A stretch of DNA of 64,000 nucleotides. Origin: an uncultured Oscillospiraceae bacterium (GTDB taxonomy: Bacteria; Bacillota; Clostridia; Oscillospirales; Oscillospiraceae). This document shows positions 25,085 to 33,608 of this stretch, in pieces. The stretch spans positions 1 through 64,000 of the forward strand of contig CAKTQE010000003.1 in NCBI GenBank assembly GCA_934593275.1, given 5' to 3'. Each line of letters starts with the position of its first letter. Within the stretch, counting starts at the first letter, position 1. The notes below the pieces were generated by a model that made no database searches, was not told the DNA's origin, and saw only the letters and a list, made by a program, of their open reading frames with translations. The translations under genes and the position numbers were made by a program.

Positions 25085-26302
25085 GTGAAAGACTTAAAAC
25101 ATTTGTATTACTTTGAGAACCTGCTGCAGGATGCCAACAATGCCCTGGTGCGGCAGGCGCAGGAAGAGGGGGGCCTGGCCATAGGCTACACCTGCTTCCA
25201 CATGCCGGAGGTTCTGCTGAACCTGGGCAAGTGCTTCTCCGTAAGATTGCGCGCCCCCAACACCGGCTCTATGGAGGTTGCCACCTACTATATGTGCAAC
25301 GGTAGCTGTGAGTACAGTCGTGCGCTGCTGGAACGGGCGTTGGAGGGAAACTACCGGTTCCTGGATGCCATGGCCGGTGTAGACCTGTGCGAGGCCATGA
25401 ACCGCTGCATGGAGAACATGGAGCTATTGCAGATCCAAGACCCGGAGAAGAAGAACTTCTTCTGGACCAATACGGACGTGGCCTATTCCGATGACGAGGC
25501 CAGCGTCAAGCACACGGTGGAGCAGCTTCGCCGGAAGCTGTTAAAGCCCCTCCACGACAACTACGGTGTGGATGTATCGGACGATGCCCTCCGGGCGGCG
25601 GTGGCAGAGCATAACGAGATTTGCCGCCTGATCACCCAGATCGGGGAGTACCGGAAGCTGGATAACCCCACCATTACGGGGTATGAATTCCATGTTCTGA
25701 CCCTGGCCACCTATGTCTGCCCCAAATACCTGATTATTGACAAGCTCCGGGAGACCCTGGAGGAACTGAAAACCAGAGAGCCGGACAAGAAGCCCAAGCA
25801 CCGCATCCGTGTAGTGGTGGTTGGCTCTGAAATCGATGACCCGGAGCTGATTTCTCTGATGGAAGAAAACGGTGCCATGGTGGTGGCGGACCGGTTCTGC
25901 TATGGCAGCATTCCCGGCAGACAGGAGATCATTCTCAATGACGAGGAAGATGTGCTGACCCAGATTTGCCGCCGGTACCTACAGGATACCGAGTGTCCCC
26001 GGCACTGCTCCCCCCACAAGGTCCAGTACCGCTATGACCATGTGGCGAAGCTTGTAAAGGACTACAAGGCCGATGGCGTGATTTACGAGCAGATGAAGTT
26101 CTGCACCTATTGGAGCTATGAGCGGACACTGGCCTCCCATGTGATGGCCGATGAGTACGGCATTCCCACCCTCTCCATTGACCGCCCCTACCGCAGCGGC
26201 AGCAGCGGCCAGCTCCGGACCCGTATCCAGGCCTTTGTGGAGAACGTGGAAATCAAGAAAATCAAGGCCCGCCGGGCCGAAAAAGCCCAGGAGGTGCAAT
26301 AA
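25085..26302 (+). CDS. 2-hydroxyacyl-CoA dehydratase / benzoyl-CoA reductase family subunit (HgdB-like)
   Basis: 405 residues. The family pattern begins with GYTCFHMPEVLL (Cys37), then YYMCNGSCEYSR (Cys71, Cys75), and continues with RVVVVGSEIDDPELI, VVADRFCYGS, and DGVIYEQMKFCTYW. The C-terminal GQLRTRIQAFVE is diagnostic. These proteins bind a [4Fe-4S] cluster that receives one very-low-potential electron from the ATP-driven activator. The start is GTG 25085 with GAAAGAGGTG; an upstream TTG at 25037 has no site. It lies 76 bases after the CooC gene and 2 bases before the second subunit. Dehydratase and aryl- or double-cubane-type reductase are both possible; the substrate is unknown. Confidence 0.88.
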   Translation: MKDLKHLYYFENLLQDANNALVRQAQEEGGLAIGYTCFHMPEVLLNLGKCFSVRLRAPNTGSMEVATYYMCNGSCEYSRALLERALEGNYRFLDAMAGVDLCEAMNRCMENMELLQIQDPEKKNFFWTNTDVAYSDDEASVKHTVEQLRRKLLKPLHDNYGVDVSDDALRAAVAEHNEICRLITQIGEYRKLDNPTITGYEFHVLTLATYVCPKYLIIDKLRETLEELKTREPDKKPKHRIRVVVVGSEIDDPELISLMEENGAMVVADRFCYGSIPGRQEIILNDEEDVLTQICRRYLQDTECPRHCSPHKVQYRYDHVAKLVKDYKADGVIYEQMKFCTYWSYERTLASHVMADEYGIPTLSIDRPYRSGSSGQLRTRIQAFVENVEIKKIKARRAEKAQEVQ

Positions 26303-26304
26303 AG

Positions 26305-27873
26305 ATGGCATACAACCCCAAAACAGGTAAGGGCCTGGGCAACCTCTACCGGGCCGACAGCAGAGCCATGACCCACCGGGAATGGAAAGGCTTCAAGGAC
26401 ACCATGTATGATTTTGGCCGCTGGCTCAAGTGCTACGGTTTTATTGCCGTGACCCTGGGCGGCCATCCCATTCTGATGGTCAAGGCCATGAAGCGGTATC
26501 GCTGGATGCTCTCTTACCTCACCGCCGCCAACATGATCGACCGGCACACCATTGGACTGCGGGGCAAGGAACTGCGCTACGTCCATGAGGAGCTGTTTGC
26601 CCTGGTCCATAACGCCACCATCAACGTCAAGAAAATCATTGAGCGGGACGAGCATCTGCGGCCAAACAGCAAAAAGGCCAAGGCCCTGCGGGATAACACC
26701 GTCATGTTTGACGAAATGACCCCCTCCAACATCATGTGGGGTTTCCCAACTCTGGACTGGATGGACATTGCCATGATGACCATCGGTATGCCCGGAGAGG
26801 TGGACCAGCAGGCCAACATCTATTACATTGACCGCATTGAGGAGTTCGGCATGGCCGCCGACGTTTGTCCTCTGCCGGCGGCAGAGTGCGGCTGCGCCGT
26901 GGTCAATGACTATCCCATTCTGGGCAAGACCTACATCACCAGCACCATGCCCTGTGACGGCTCCATCGGCCAGACCACCTTTATGGGCCGGTACTTTCGG
27001 AATCTGCCCATCTATCAGATCACGCCCCCTCAGCGGTTCAATGAGCCGGAGGTCCAGGAGTTTGCGGTACACAATCTGAAAGGCTGCATCAAGTTCATTG
27101 AGGACAACTACGGGGTCCAGTGGGACTGGGATGCTTTCTGGAAAAATGCCCAGGAATACAACAAGTCCACCCAGGCGGTCATCGACAAGTGGGACATCAA
27201 CTGCACCGATTATCCCCAGGTCTGCGGCGCGGCCCTGTCTCTGACCCGGGAGTATGAATTCCAGGGTGCGGGCTGCATGGACCCCTACCTCTACAAAGCC
27301 CAGCTGAAAACCACGGAAATGGCCAAGAAGGGCTATGAGGAGGACGCGGCCAAGGGCGTCAAGAACTATCGCCACCGTGCCATCGTCTGGGCCTGCCCCG
27401 CCCACTATTACACCAACTTCACCTACTGGGCAGACCACTGCTGGGGCGTCAAGACCCTGGTGGACATGGAGTGTATGCTTTCTTACCATATGTATCACAT
27501 CGGGGATGAGGAACAGGCCATGATCGATATGGCCAGCAGCTACGAGCGGATGATGATGCGCTCCCACACCAACGGCGGCTATGTCAATTCCCTGGACGAG
27601 CTGTGGAAGATGGTGAAGAAGTTCAACGCGGATATGGTCATTATGTATGACCACGTTTCCTGCAAGAACGTGGGCTGCCTCCACGGACTCTACGAGGACC
27701 AGGCCAGAGAACACGGTGTCCATATGGTTTGGGTCCCCCACGACCTGATGGATCCCCGTACCGTTTCCCGTGTGGCCATGCGTGACGCGTTCAACAAATA
27801 CATGACCAACGTCTTCCGGGAAGAGCCGCTGGATCCCACCTTTGTGGACTACGAAGACCCCCTGACCTGGTAA
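26305..27873 (+). CDS. 2-hydroxyacyl-CoA dehydratase family second subunit (HgdA-like), long form
   Basis: 522 residues, about 100 longer than common HgdA subunits. The family fold is indicated by AADVCPLPAAECGCAVVNDYP in the N-terminal half (here cited by its CPLP and CGC cysteines), the WACPAHYYTNF segment near residue 370, and a C-terminal half ending in FNADMVIMYDHVSCKNVGC. Several cysteines are available for a cluster. It starts two bases after the stop of the HgdB-like gene (AGGAGGTGCAATAAAG). It presumably forms the heterodimer with that subunit. The N-terminal 120 residues, rich in Arg, Lys and Trp, are not something I recognise from characterised dehydratases. Confidence 0.85.
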   Translation: MAYNPKTGKGLGNLYRADSRAMTHREWKGFKDTMYDFGRWLKCYGFIAVTLGGHPILMVKAMKRYRWMLSYLTAANMIDRHTIGLRGKELRYVHEELFALVHNATINVKKIIERDEHLRPNSKKAKALRDNTVMFDEMTPSNIMWGFPTLDWMDIAMMTIGMPGEVDQQANIYYIDRIEEFGMAADVCPLPAAECGCAVVNDYPILGKTYITSTMPCDGSIGQTTFMGRYFRNLPIYQITPPQRFNEPEVQEFAVHNLKGCIKFIEDNYGVQWDWDAFWKNAQEYNKSTQAVIDKWDINCTDYPQVCGAALSLTREYEFQGAGCMDPYLYKAQLKTTEMAKKGYEEDAAKGVKNYRHRAIVWACPAHYYTNFTYWADHCWGVKTLVDMECMLSYHMYHIGDEEQAMIDMASSYERMMMRSHTNGGYVNSLDELWKMVKKFNADMVIMYDHVSCKNVGCLHGLYEDQAREHGVHMVWVPHDLMDPRTVSRVAMRDAFNKYMTNVFREEPLDPTFVDYEDPLTW

Positions 27874-27906
27874 CGACTAAAGATTGAATTCAGAAAGGAA
27901 TTGAGT

Positions 27907-28704
27907 ATGAAATATTTCGGCGGATGCGATGTAGGCTCCACCTATACCAAATGCGTCATCATTGACGAAACCGGTAAAATGGTTGCCAATACCACCATTC
28001 GAAGCAAAATCAACGCGGAAATCAGTGCCAAAGATGCCCTGACCCAGACCATCGCCCAGGTGGCGGACCTGCATGACATCGGAGACCTTACATACCTGGT
28101 GGGTACCGGCTATGGCCGGAACAAGGTACCCCAGGCAGATGAAAATATCTCGGAAATCTCCTGTCACGCCATGGGCGTCCACGTGACCAATCCCGACGTC
28201 AAGGCCATTATCGATATCGGTGGCCAGGACGTAAAGGGTATTGCCATTGACGCGGACGGCACGGTTCAGACCTTTGCCATGAACGACAAATGCGCAGCCG
28301 GTACCGGACGTTTCTTCGAGGCCATGGCCAACGCCTTTGAGTGCAGCTTGGAGGAGTTCTCCAACCTGTCCCTGACGGCGAAAAACGTGATCCCCATTAC
28401 CGCCCAGTGTACGGTTTTTGCCGAGTCTGAGGTCATTACCCTGGTAGGCGAGGGCAAGCCCCGTGACGAAATCGCCGCAGGCATCCAGCAGGCCGTGGCA
28501 AAGCGTTGCTTCGTCATGGCTAAAAAGGCCGGTGCCAAGGACCAGATCACCCTGACCGGCGGCTGCGCCAAGAATACGGGCCTCAAGAGAGCCATTGAAA
28601 AGGTGCTACGTATCCAGGTGGTGGAGCTTTCTACGGATCCTCAGCTGATGGGTGCTTTGGGTGCCGCGGAATACGCCCGCCAGAAGGGCCTGGACCAGGA
28701 ATAA
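27907..28704 (+). CDS. Acyl-CoA dehydratase activase (HgdC / BcrA-BadF type ATPase)
   Basis: 265 residues of the ASKHA ATPase fold. The phosphate loop DVGSTYTK is at 8-15 and DIGGQDVK at 103-110. The two cysteines that hold the single [4Fe-4S] cluster at the dimer interface are Cys129 in KCAAGTGRFFE and Cys168 in ITAQCTVFAESE. ATP hydrolysis in this homodimer drives electrons onto the dehydratase. The start at 27907 has AAAGGAA seven bases upstream. Length and motifs match single-domain activators of 2-hydroxyglutaryl-CoA dehydratase rather than the two-gene benzoyl-CoA reductase activators. Confidence 0.95.
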   Translation: MKYFGGCDVGSTYTKCVIIDETGKMVANTTIRSKINAEISAKDALTQTIAQVADLHDIGDLTYLVGTGYGRNKVPQADENISEISCHAMGVHVTNPDVKAIIDIGGQDVKGIAIDADGTVQTFAMNDKCAAGTGRFFEAMANAFECSLEEFSNLSLTAKNVIPITAQCTVFAESEVITLVGEGKPRDEIAAGIQQAVAKRCFVMAKKAGAKDQITLTGGCAKNTGLKRAIEKVLRIQVVELSTDPQLMGALGAAEYARQKGLDQE

Positions 28705-28714
28705 GGAGGCAGCT

Positions 28715-28870
28715 ATGGCTTGGTATTGGATCGTGGCAATTGTAATTGTCGCTTTGTTTGCCCTGCTGTTTGTGGTGTATATGACCAATGCGGATTTGAA
28801 GCTGGTGGAAAAAATCTATGACGCAATGATCAAATACCACGACCAGCAGCATATTGAGACGAAACTGTAA
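28715..28870 (+). CDS. 51-residue single-pass membrane protein
   Basis: MAWYWIVAIVIVALFALLFVV begins the protein (cited here up to MAWYWIVAIVIVALFALL): one membrane helix at once after the start, then a hydrophilic tail of about 28 residues ending HIETKL. The ribosome site AAGGAGGCAGCT is strong; it begins 10 bases after the activase stop, and its own stop overlaps the next ATG (TAATG). These features make it a genuine gene of the operon despite its size. It might tether the soluble redox proteins to the membrane. No family is recognised. Confidence 0.75.
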   Translation: MAWYWIVAIVIVALFALLFVVYMTNADLKLVEKIYDAMIKYHDQQHIETKL

Positions 28871-29616
28871 TGACTATTTTTGACGAACTGATTCAAAAAA
28901 CCTACGACCTTCTTCCCCAGGGCGGCAAGCATACCACCGCCCTGCCGGATCCTGCATCCCACCAGGGAAAACGCAGCGAGCTGATTTTGGGCAAGGAAAC
29001 GGCCTTTGAGCTGGGGGGCGGCAACGCCCCCTGCACCTCCTGCATCATGTACACCGAAAATGAAGACCTGGTACCCCGGGATGAGGTGGTGGTCTATGGG
29101 CCGGATTTGACCCAATTGAAAGCGGACTGCGCCTTTGCAAGAATCGCCCTCATCCGGACGGATTACATCGAAGCCCAGGGAGAGCAGGGGGCCTACGGGA
29201 TTCTGGAAAACATCGGCCTGAGAAAATACGATGTTTTCCCCAAGGGCTACATGGTCAGGACCTCCGCTTTGAGCAACCGGGAGCAGATCCGGGTGTCCAA
29301 AACAGCGGTAAAAGAAAAACTTACTTTCGCTCACGTGGGCAGTATTTATATTTCCGAGTTCCACAAAAACGAACACGTCCAGGCGGTGAAGATGATTTTC
29401 GTGACCCTGCCGGATTTTGACTACCGGAAGCTGGACCATCTGGGAACCCTTTCTCTGGAAGTGTTCAGGGCCTTGAACCATATGCTGACAGACCTGAAAA
29501 TGGACTGCAAGGCCTGTGAGTGGAAAATTGTCTGCGATGAGGTGGAGGGCATGAAGACCCTGCACCAGGAGCGGCTTAGCAAGGAGCAAAAGAATAAACA
29601 GGAGGAATTATCTTGA
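28870..29616 (+). CDS. Cys-rich protein, possibly related to CO dehydrogenase/acetyl-CoA synthase beta subunit family
   Basis: 248 residues, soluble. Cysteines cluster at two places: C55-x2-C58 in APCTSCIMY and C213-x2-C216-x5-C222 in CKACEWKIVCDE. This arrangement could bind an Fe-S or nickel-containing cluster. The tail CDEVEGMKTLH reminds me of proteins annotated as CdhC/ACS-beta-like, but I cannot confirm homology. Such a relation would explain the CooC-like ATPase at the head of the operon. The start overlaps the previous stop by one base and its end overlaps the next start by four, showing tight coupling. Alternative: an electron-transfer adaptor for the reductase that follows. Confidence 0.6.
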   Translation: MTIFDELIQKTYDLLPQGGKHTTALPDPASHQGKRSELILGKETAFELGGGNAPCTSCIMYTENEDLVPRDEVVVYGPDLTQLKADCAFARIALIRTDYIEAQGEQGAYGILENIGLRKYDVFPKGYMVRTSALSNREQIRVSKTAVKEKLTFAHVGSIYISEFHKNEHVQAVKMIFVTLPDFDYRKLDHLGTLSLEVFRALNHMLTDLKMDCKACEWKIVCDEVEGMKTLHQERLSKEQKNKQEELS

Positions 29617-31895
29617 GTAATTTTAGGGTAGACCCTGAAATCCAGGAACTTTGCGACAGCTTTGGCAACTGGTTTCAGGATGGGTGCAAAAATCAGGCGG
29701 GCAACGCCGCCAAGATGACCAGGGAGCTTTACCCCTATACGTCCATCTTCTCTCCCATCCGGGTGAACCGCCTGACCATCAAAAACCGTGTGGTCATGGC
29801 CCCTATGGGAAACCTGATGATGGCCGAGGAGCATGGCCGCCCCAATGAAAAAATGATCCAGTATTTCCTGGCCCGGGCCAAGGGCGGCGTGGGTCTGCTG
29901 ACCTCCGGCCTGGTACCTATCAGTGACGGCATTGATAACACGGTGCAGGAGCCGGATAAGAAAGTCATGATGCCCCGGATCAGTCCCGCCCGTACCCTGA
30001 TGTCCGGTTGGAGAGACCTGGCCCAGGGCTGCCATGCCTACGGCTCCCGGTTCTTCATTCAGCTGACTCCGGGTCTGGGCCGTGTCGGTCCCCCCACTTG
30101 CCTGGTACAGCAGCATAAGTTCCCGGTGTCCGCTTCATTTAATCCCAACTTCTACATTCCGGAAGTACCCTGTATGCGGCTGACGGACCACAGCCTGAAC
30201 AAAATCATCAAAAATGCCGGTCAGGCTGCCGCCGATGCAAAGGAATGCCTGATTGACGGCGTGTACCTCCACGGCCACGAGGGCTATCTTCTGGAGCAGA
30301 TGACCAACAAGGCATTCAACCACCGGAAGATGGGCAAATTCGCGGACTGGCAGCGGTTCGGCATTGACATGGTCAAGGAAATCCGGAACCGTGTGGGACC
30401 TAACTATCCCATTATGTACCGCATTGATTTGTCCCTGGCTCTGAACGAGACCTACGGCGAGAGCGGTATGGACCGGGTAAACTCCCTGAAAAAGTTCAAG
30501 AATGGCCGCAATATTGCGGAGACCCTGAATTATATGGAGAACCTGGTGAAAGCCGGTGTGGACCTGTTTGACGTGGATATCGGCTGCTATGACAACTGGT
30601 GGCTGCCCCATCCCCCCGCGGGGATGCCTGCGGGCTGCTTCCTGGATGTGTCCAAAATCGTCAAGGACCACTTTGAAAAGAACAAGATTTTGTCCAATGC
30701 CGGTATTCCCGTGCCTGTGGTGGCGGTGGGCAAGCTGGGCTACCCCGATGTTTCCGAGCGGGCCATCCGGGAGGGCATGTGCGATATGGTTATGCTGGGC
30801 CGTCCGCTGCTGGCAGACCCTGAGTGGTGCAACAAAGCCTATGCCGGTGACGTAGACAAGATTTGCCCCTGCATCGGCTGCCAGGAGGGCTGTGTCAACG
30901 AGTTTGTGGAGGGTGGCCACATCCAGTGCGCCGTCAACGCCAGAACCGGCTTTGAAGAAATCATTCCGGAAATCCCGCCCAGAGCGGAGAAGCCCAAGAA
31001 AATCGGCGTGGTAGGCGGCGGCCCTGCCGGTATCGTCTTTGCGGTGAATGCCGCCAAGCGGGGCCATACTGTGGAACTGTTGGAGCGGAGTGACCGGCTG
31101 GGTGGCCGTGTGGTTCCCGGCAGCGTTCCGGCCATCAAGTTTGATTTCGCCAACTATCTGGAATGGCTCCATAACCAGGTGAAAGAGGCGGAAGCAAACT
31201 ACAATTTCACCCTGAAAATGAATACGCCTGTGGACAAGGACTATCTGGCAGCCCAGAAATACGATACCATCGTCTTTGCCATGGGTACCAAGAACGCGTT
31301 CCCGCCCATCCCCGGCATTGACAAGGTGAAGACCGTCCAGGCGGTAGACCTGCTGGTACATCCGGAACTGATGGATGGGGCCAAGAAAGTGGTGGTCTGC
31401 GGCGGCGGCGTTGTGGGCTGCGAAACGGCCTACTGGCTGAGCTATGAACACGGCAAGGACGTGAAGGTCATCGAAATGATGAAGAACTTCATGGAAGGTG
31501 TCTGCACCGCCAACCGGGGCCATCTGCTGCACTATATGGAGGGCAGGGTAGAGCTGATCAACTGCGCCCGGGTCACCTCCTTTGAGCCGGGGAAGGTCCA
31601 TTATAACCGCAACGTCTCCAAGGGCGTTCCCAACCCCTACAATACCTGGCAGCCCCTGCTGCCACCCAACATTCCCAATCCCATGGAAAAGAAGTTGGGA
31701 ACGGAGACCCAGGACTTTACGGCTGAGGCCGACCTGATCGTTCTGGCCATGGGTGGCCGTCCGGATGACGCGTTGTATGTGGAGGCCCTGCGGGGCAACC
31801 TGGCACCGGAGATCTGCAACATCGGTGACAGCTTCGCCGGTGGCAGAGTTCTGGAAGCCAACCGCGCGGCTTTCCGTCTGGCACAGCGTATCTGA
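29613..31895 (+). CDS. OYE-type flavin/Fe-S enoate reductase (2,4-dienoyl-CoA reductase / BaiCD-like)
   Basis: 760 residues, longer than the usual 640-680 through an N-terminal extension of about 40. The FMN barrel (about 43-400) contains RVVMAPMGNL and MLGRPLLADPEW. A [4Fe-4S] motif follows as C420-x2-C423-x3-C427-x11-C439. An FAD/NAD(P)H module starts at GVVGGGPAGI (465-474), with a second dinucleotide motif VVVCGGGVVGCETAYW. Members reduce activated C=C bonds by hydride transfer, for example in bile acids or dienoyl-CoAs. It starts with TTG (GGAGGAATTATC before it) and ends the operon. It may accept the product of the dehydratase or feed it electrons. Confidence 0.92.
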   Translation: MSNFRVDPEIQELCDSFGNWFQDGCKNQAGNAAKMTRELYPYTSIFSPIRVNRLTIKNRVVMAPMGNLMMAEEHGRPNEKMIQYFLARAKGGVGLLTSGLVPISDGIDNTVQEPDKKVMMPRISPARTLMSGWRDLAQGCHAYGSRFFIQLTPGLGRVGPPTCLVQQHKFPVSASFNPNFYIPEVPCMRLTDHSLNKIIKNAGQAAADAKECLIDGVYLHGHEGYLLEQMTNKAFNHRKMGKFADWQRFGIDMVKEIRNRVGPNYPIMYRIDLSLALNETYGESGMDRVNSLKKFKNGRNIAETLNYMENLVKAGVDLFDVDIGCYDNWWLPHPPAGMPAGCFLDVSKIVKDHFEKNKILSNAGIPVPVVAVGKLGYPDVSERAIREGMCDMVMLGRPLLADPEWCNKAYAGDVDKICPCIGCQEGCVNEFVEGGHIQCAVNARTGFEEIIPEIPPRAEKPKKIGVVGGGPAGIVFAVNAAKRGHTVELLERSDRLGGRVVPGSVPAIKFDFANYLEWLHNQVKEAEANYNFTLKMNTPVDKDYLAAQKYDTIVFAMGTKNAFPPIPGIDKVKTVQAVDLLVHPELMDGAKKVVVCGGGVVGCETAYWLSYEHGKDVKVIEMMKNFMEGVCTANRGHLLHYMEGRVELINCARVTSFEPGKVHYNRNVSKGVPNPYNTWQPLLPPNIPNPMEKKLGTETQDFTAEADLIVLAMGGRPDDALYVEALRGNLAPEICNIGDSFAGGRVLEANRAAFRLAQRI

Positions 31896-31920
31896 TTCTT
31901 TTAGACAGGTTCAAAAAAAG

Positions 31921-31960
31921 GAAGCCACATCGGTTCAACAGGGCTGATGTGGCTTCTTTG
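31921..31960 (+). terminator. Terminator of the dehydratase operon
   Basis: GAAGCCACATC (31921-31931) pairs with GATGTGGCTTC (31946-31956), followed by TTTG, 26 bases after the reductase stop. Confidence 0.8.
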
Positions 31961-32004
31961 CGGTGGACGCCGGAAATTCCAAAAACGAATTTGTGAAAAA
32001 AGTG

Positions 32005-32033
32005 TTGACAAACGGAGAACCCCGTTGTATAAT
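32005..32033 (+). promoter_or_regulatory. Consensus tRNA promoter
   Basis: TTGACA (32005-32010), 17-base spacer, TATAAT (32028-32033), 36 bases before tRNA-Phe. Confidence 0.92.
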
Positions 32034-32069
32034 ACCCAAGCTGTCAGCGAGACAGCGCATCGCAAAGAT

Positions 32070-32145
<76 letters not shown>

Positions 32146-32174
32146 TATTACCTGAAATTTTTCAGGTAATAGAT

Positions 32175-32250
32175 GCGGGTGTAGCTCATCCGGTAGAGCG
32201 CCACCTTGCCAAGGTGGAGGTAGCGAGTTCGAGCCTCGTCACCCGCTCCA
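32175..32250 (+). tRNA. tRNA-Gly (GCC)
   Basis: 76 bases; anticodon loop TTGCCAA gives GCC in a CCACC/GGTGG stem, T loop GTTCGAG, acceptor GCGGGTG paired with CACCCGC, ending TCCA. Same transcript as tRNA-Phe. Confidence 0.95.
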
Positions 32251-32258
32251 AACATGAG

Positions 32259-32287
32259 AGATCTGCGAAAGCGGGTCTCTTTTTTTG
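32259..32287 (+). terminator. Terminator of the tRNA-Phe/Gly transcript
   Basis: GAGATCTGC pairs with GCGGGTCTC (two G-U pairs) around GAAA and is followed by TTTTTTT. Confidence 0.85.
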
Positions 32288-32318
32288 TTGGCATGATGAA
32301 ATCTGAAATCCGCCTCCC

Positions 32319-32367
32319 AAAAAAAACGGGAAGCCCAGGCTCCGCTTTTGGCGAAACCGGGCTTCCC
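32319..32367 (-). terminator. Terminator of the DUF975 gene
   Basis: Minus strand: GGGAAGCCC (32367-32359) pairs with GGGCTTCCC (32336-32328), followed by GTTTTTTTT. Confidence 0.82.
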
Positions 32368-32424
32368 TGGTTCTGTAAATATTCGATTCCGGAAAAAACC
32401 TGATGGAGACCGCTACGGGGATTT

Positions 32425-33426
32425 TCACATCTGGAAAATGTTTCCCAGAACCGCGCCGCCCTGGTCATCTTCTTTGGGCTTTAGTTCCCCATAGGCCAGG
32501 GCATAGGTCACATTCAGCTTGTTATACAGCCGATAATACAGAAAAAAGTTGGCGGCCAGGGAGAGCAGGGCAAAGAGGTAGAAAGATACATTGCTGCTCA
32601 GGGGCAGGGTAATGCCCGCAAAGGACAGCAGCCAGTCCCCATAGGCCAGGGCGTTGGCCAAAAACAGCAGCACATAGTACCACCAGAAGCTTAAATCCAG
32701 CCGGAACAGCCCAAAGCGGCTGCCCCGCATCATCTGGCGGCTTTCCCGCAGGGCATACAACGCACCAGCCTCCGGGTGATCCAGAAGCACAAAGTCCGCC
32801 ATCCGGTAGCGGTACACAATGGGCAGCACAAAGGCCAGGAACACCACTAGGAAAATCCCCAGAATGGGCAGCATCAGCCAGGACAGCTGGTCTAATGCGG
32901 CGGCATCAATTTGAATGGTGCCGCTGCCGCCCAAAAGACTGCCGCCTGAGAGATAAGGCTCCAGCATTTGGGTGAAGCTGTCAGAAAGAGGCGACAGGAG
33001 GAACACCATAATGGACAGGTAAAAGGCGGCCATGCTGGCCCCCAGAATGATGCATCCCTGCAATAGCTTCATTCGAACCAGCGGCCAGAACCGCTCAAAG
33101 CCGGTCCGCAGAGCATTCCGGGAGGCGTACTGCCCCCGGCTGATCCGGAGCATCCCCCCTGCGTAGCCAAAGCCCAGGCAAAGGGTGAGGATGCTGCACA
33201 CCACCGGCAGAAAGGTGGATACCGTAGACAGGAAAGAGCGGAAGCCCATATTGGCCAGCCCTCCCGTATTGGCGATCTGGCTGGACACCAGGTCCTGCAG
33301 CAGCAGATTTATAAGACCGATGCCGATGACCAAACCGCTGTAAAGCAGCACGATTTGCCGTTGATTCTGGGCCGCTGCCAATTTTTGCGATGCCGTTTGT
33401 TTCAGTTCACGGCTTTGAAACGTCAT
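32425..33426 (-). CDS. DUF975-type integral membrane protein
   Basis: 333 residues with about six hydrophobic segments (near 30-47, 70-95, 125-150, 190-215, 255-275, 285-305). The motif ALRESRQMMRGSRFGLFRLDLSFWWYY (key pieces ESRQMM and LDLSFWWYY) is the DUF975 signature. The N-terminus is Gln/Lys-rich and cytoplasmic. Function is unknown; the family is frequent in Clostridia. Start ATG 33426 is preferred because GGAGG stands nine bases before it; the ATG at 33435 directly abuts that site. It is divergent from the XRE regulator, so co-regulation through the shared 180-base gap is possible. Confidence 0.82.
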   Translation of the reverse strand: MTFQSRELKQTASQKLAAAQNQRQIVLLYSGLVIGIGLINLLLQDLVSSQIANTGGLANMGFRSFLSTVSTFLPVVCSILTLCLGFGYAGGMLRISRGQYASRNALRTGFERFWPLVRMKLLQGCIILGASMAAFYLSIMVFLLSPLSDSFTQMLEPYLSGGSLLGGSGTIQIDAAALDQLSWLMLPILGIFLVVFLAFVLPIVYRYRMADFVLLDHPEAGALYALRESRQMMRGSRFGLFRLDLSFWWYYVLLFLANALAYGDWLLSFAGITLPLSSNVSFYLFALLSLAANFFLYYRLYNKLNVTYALAYGELKPKEDDQGGAVLGNIFQM

Positions 33427-33526
33427 AAATTCCATCCTCCATTTGATTCATTATTACAGTTATAACCCAAAGGGGACAAAATAGCAAATGAATTTTTTGT
33501 GTTCGATGGATTTTGACCGCTGTATC

Positions 33527-33535
33527 TGCTATAAT
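33527..33535 (+). promoter_or_regulatory. Extended -10 promoter of the XRE regulator
   Basis: TGCTATAAT (33527-33535) is an extended -10 with a perfect hexamer and no good -35. An imperfect inverted repeat (CTCTGATGAA near 33545 and TTCATTCAGAG near 33573) follows in the leader. Confidence 0.6.
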
Positions 33536-33608
33536 CAAAGGAAACTCTGATGAAACCCCAATCGTAGTCGATTCATTCAGAGCTTCCCAACAAAAAGGAG
33601 GGGCCAAT

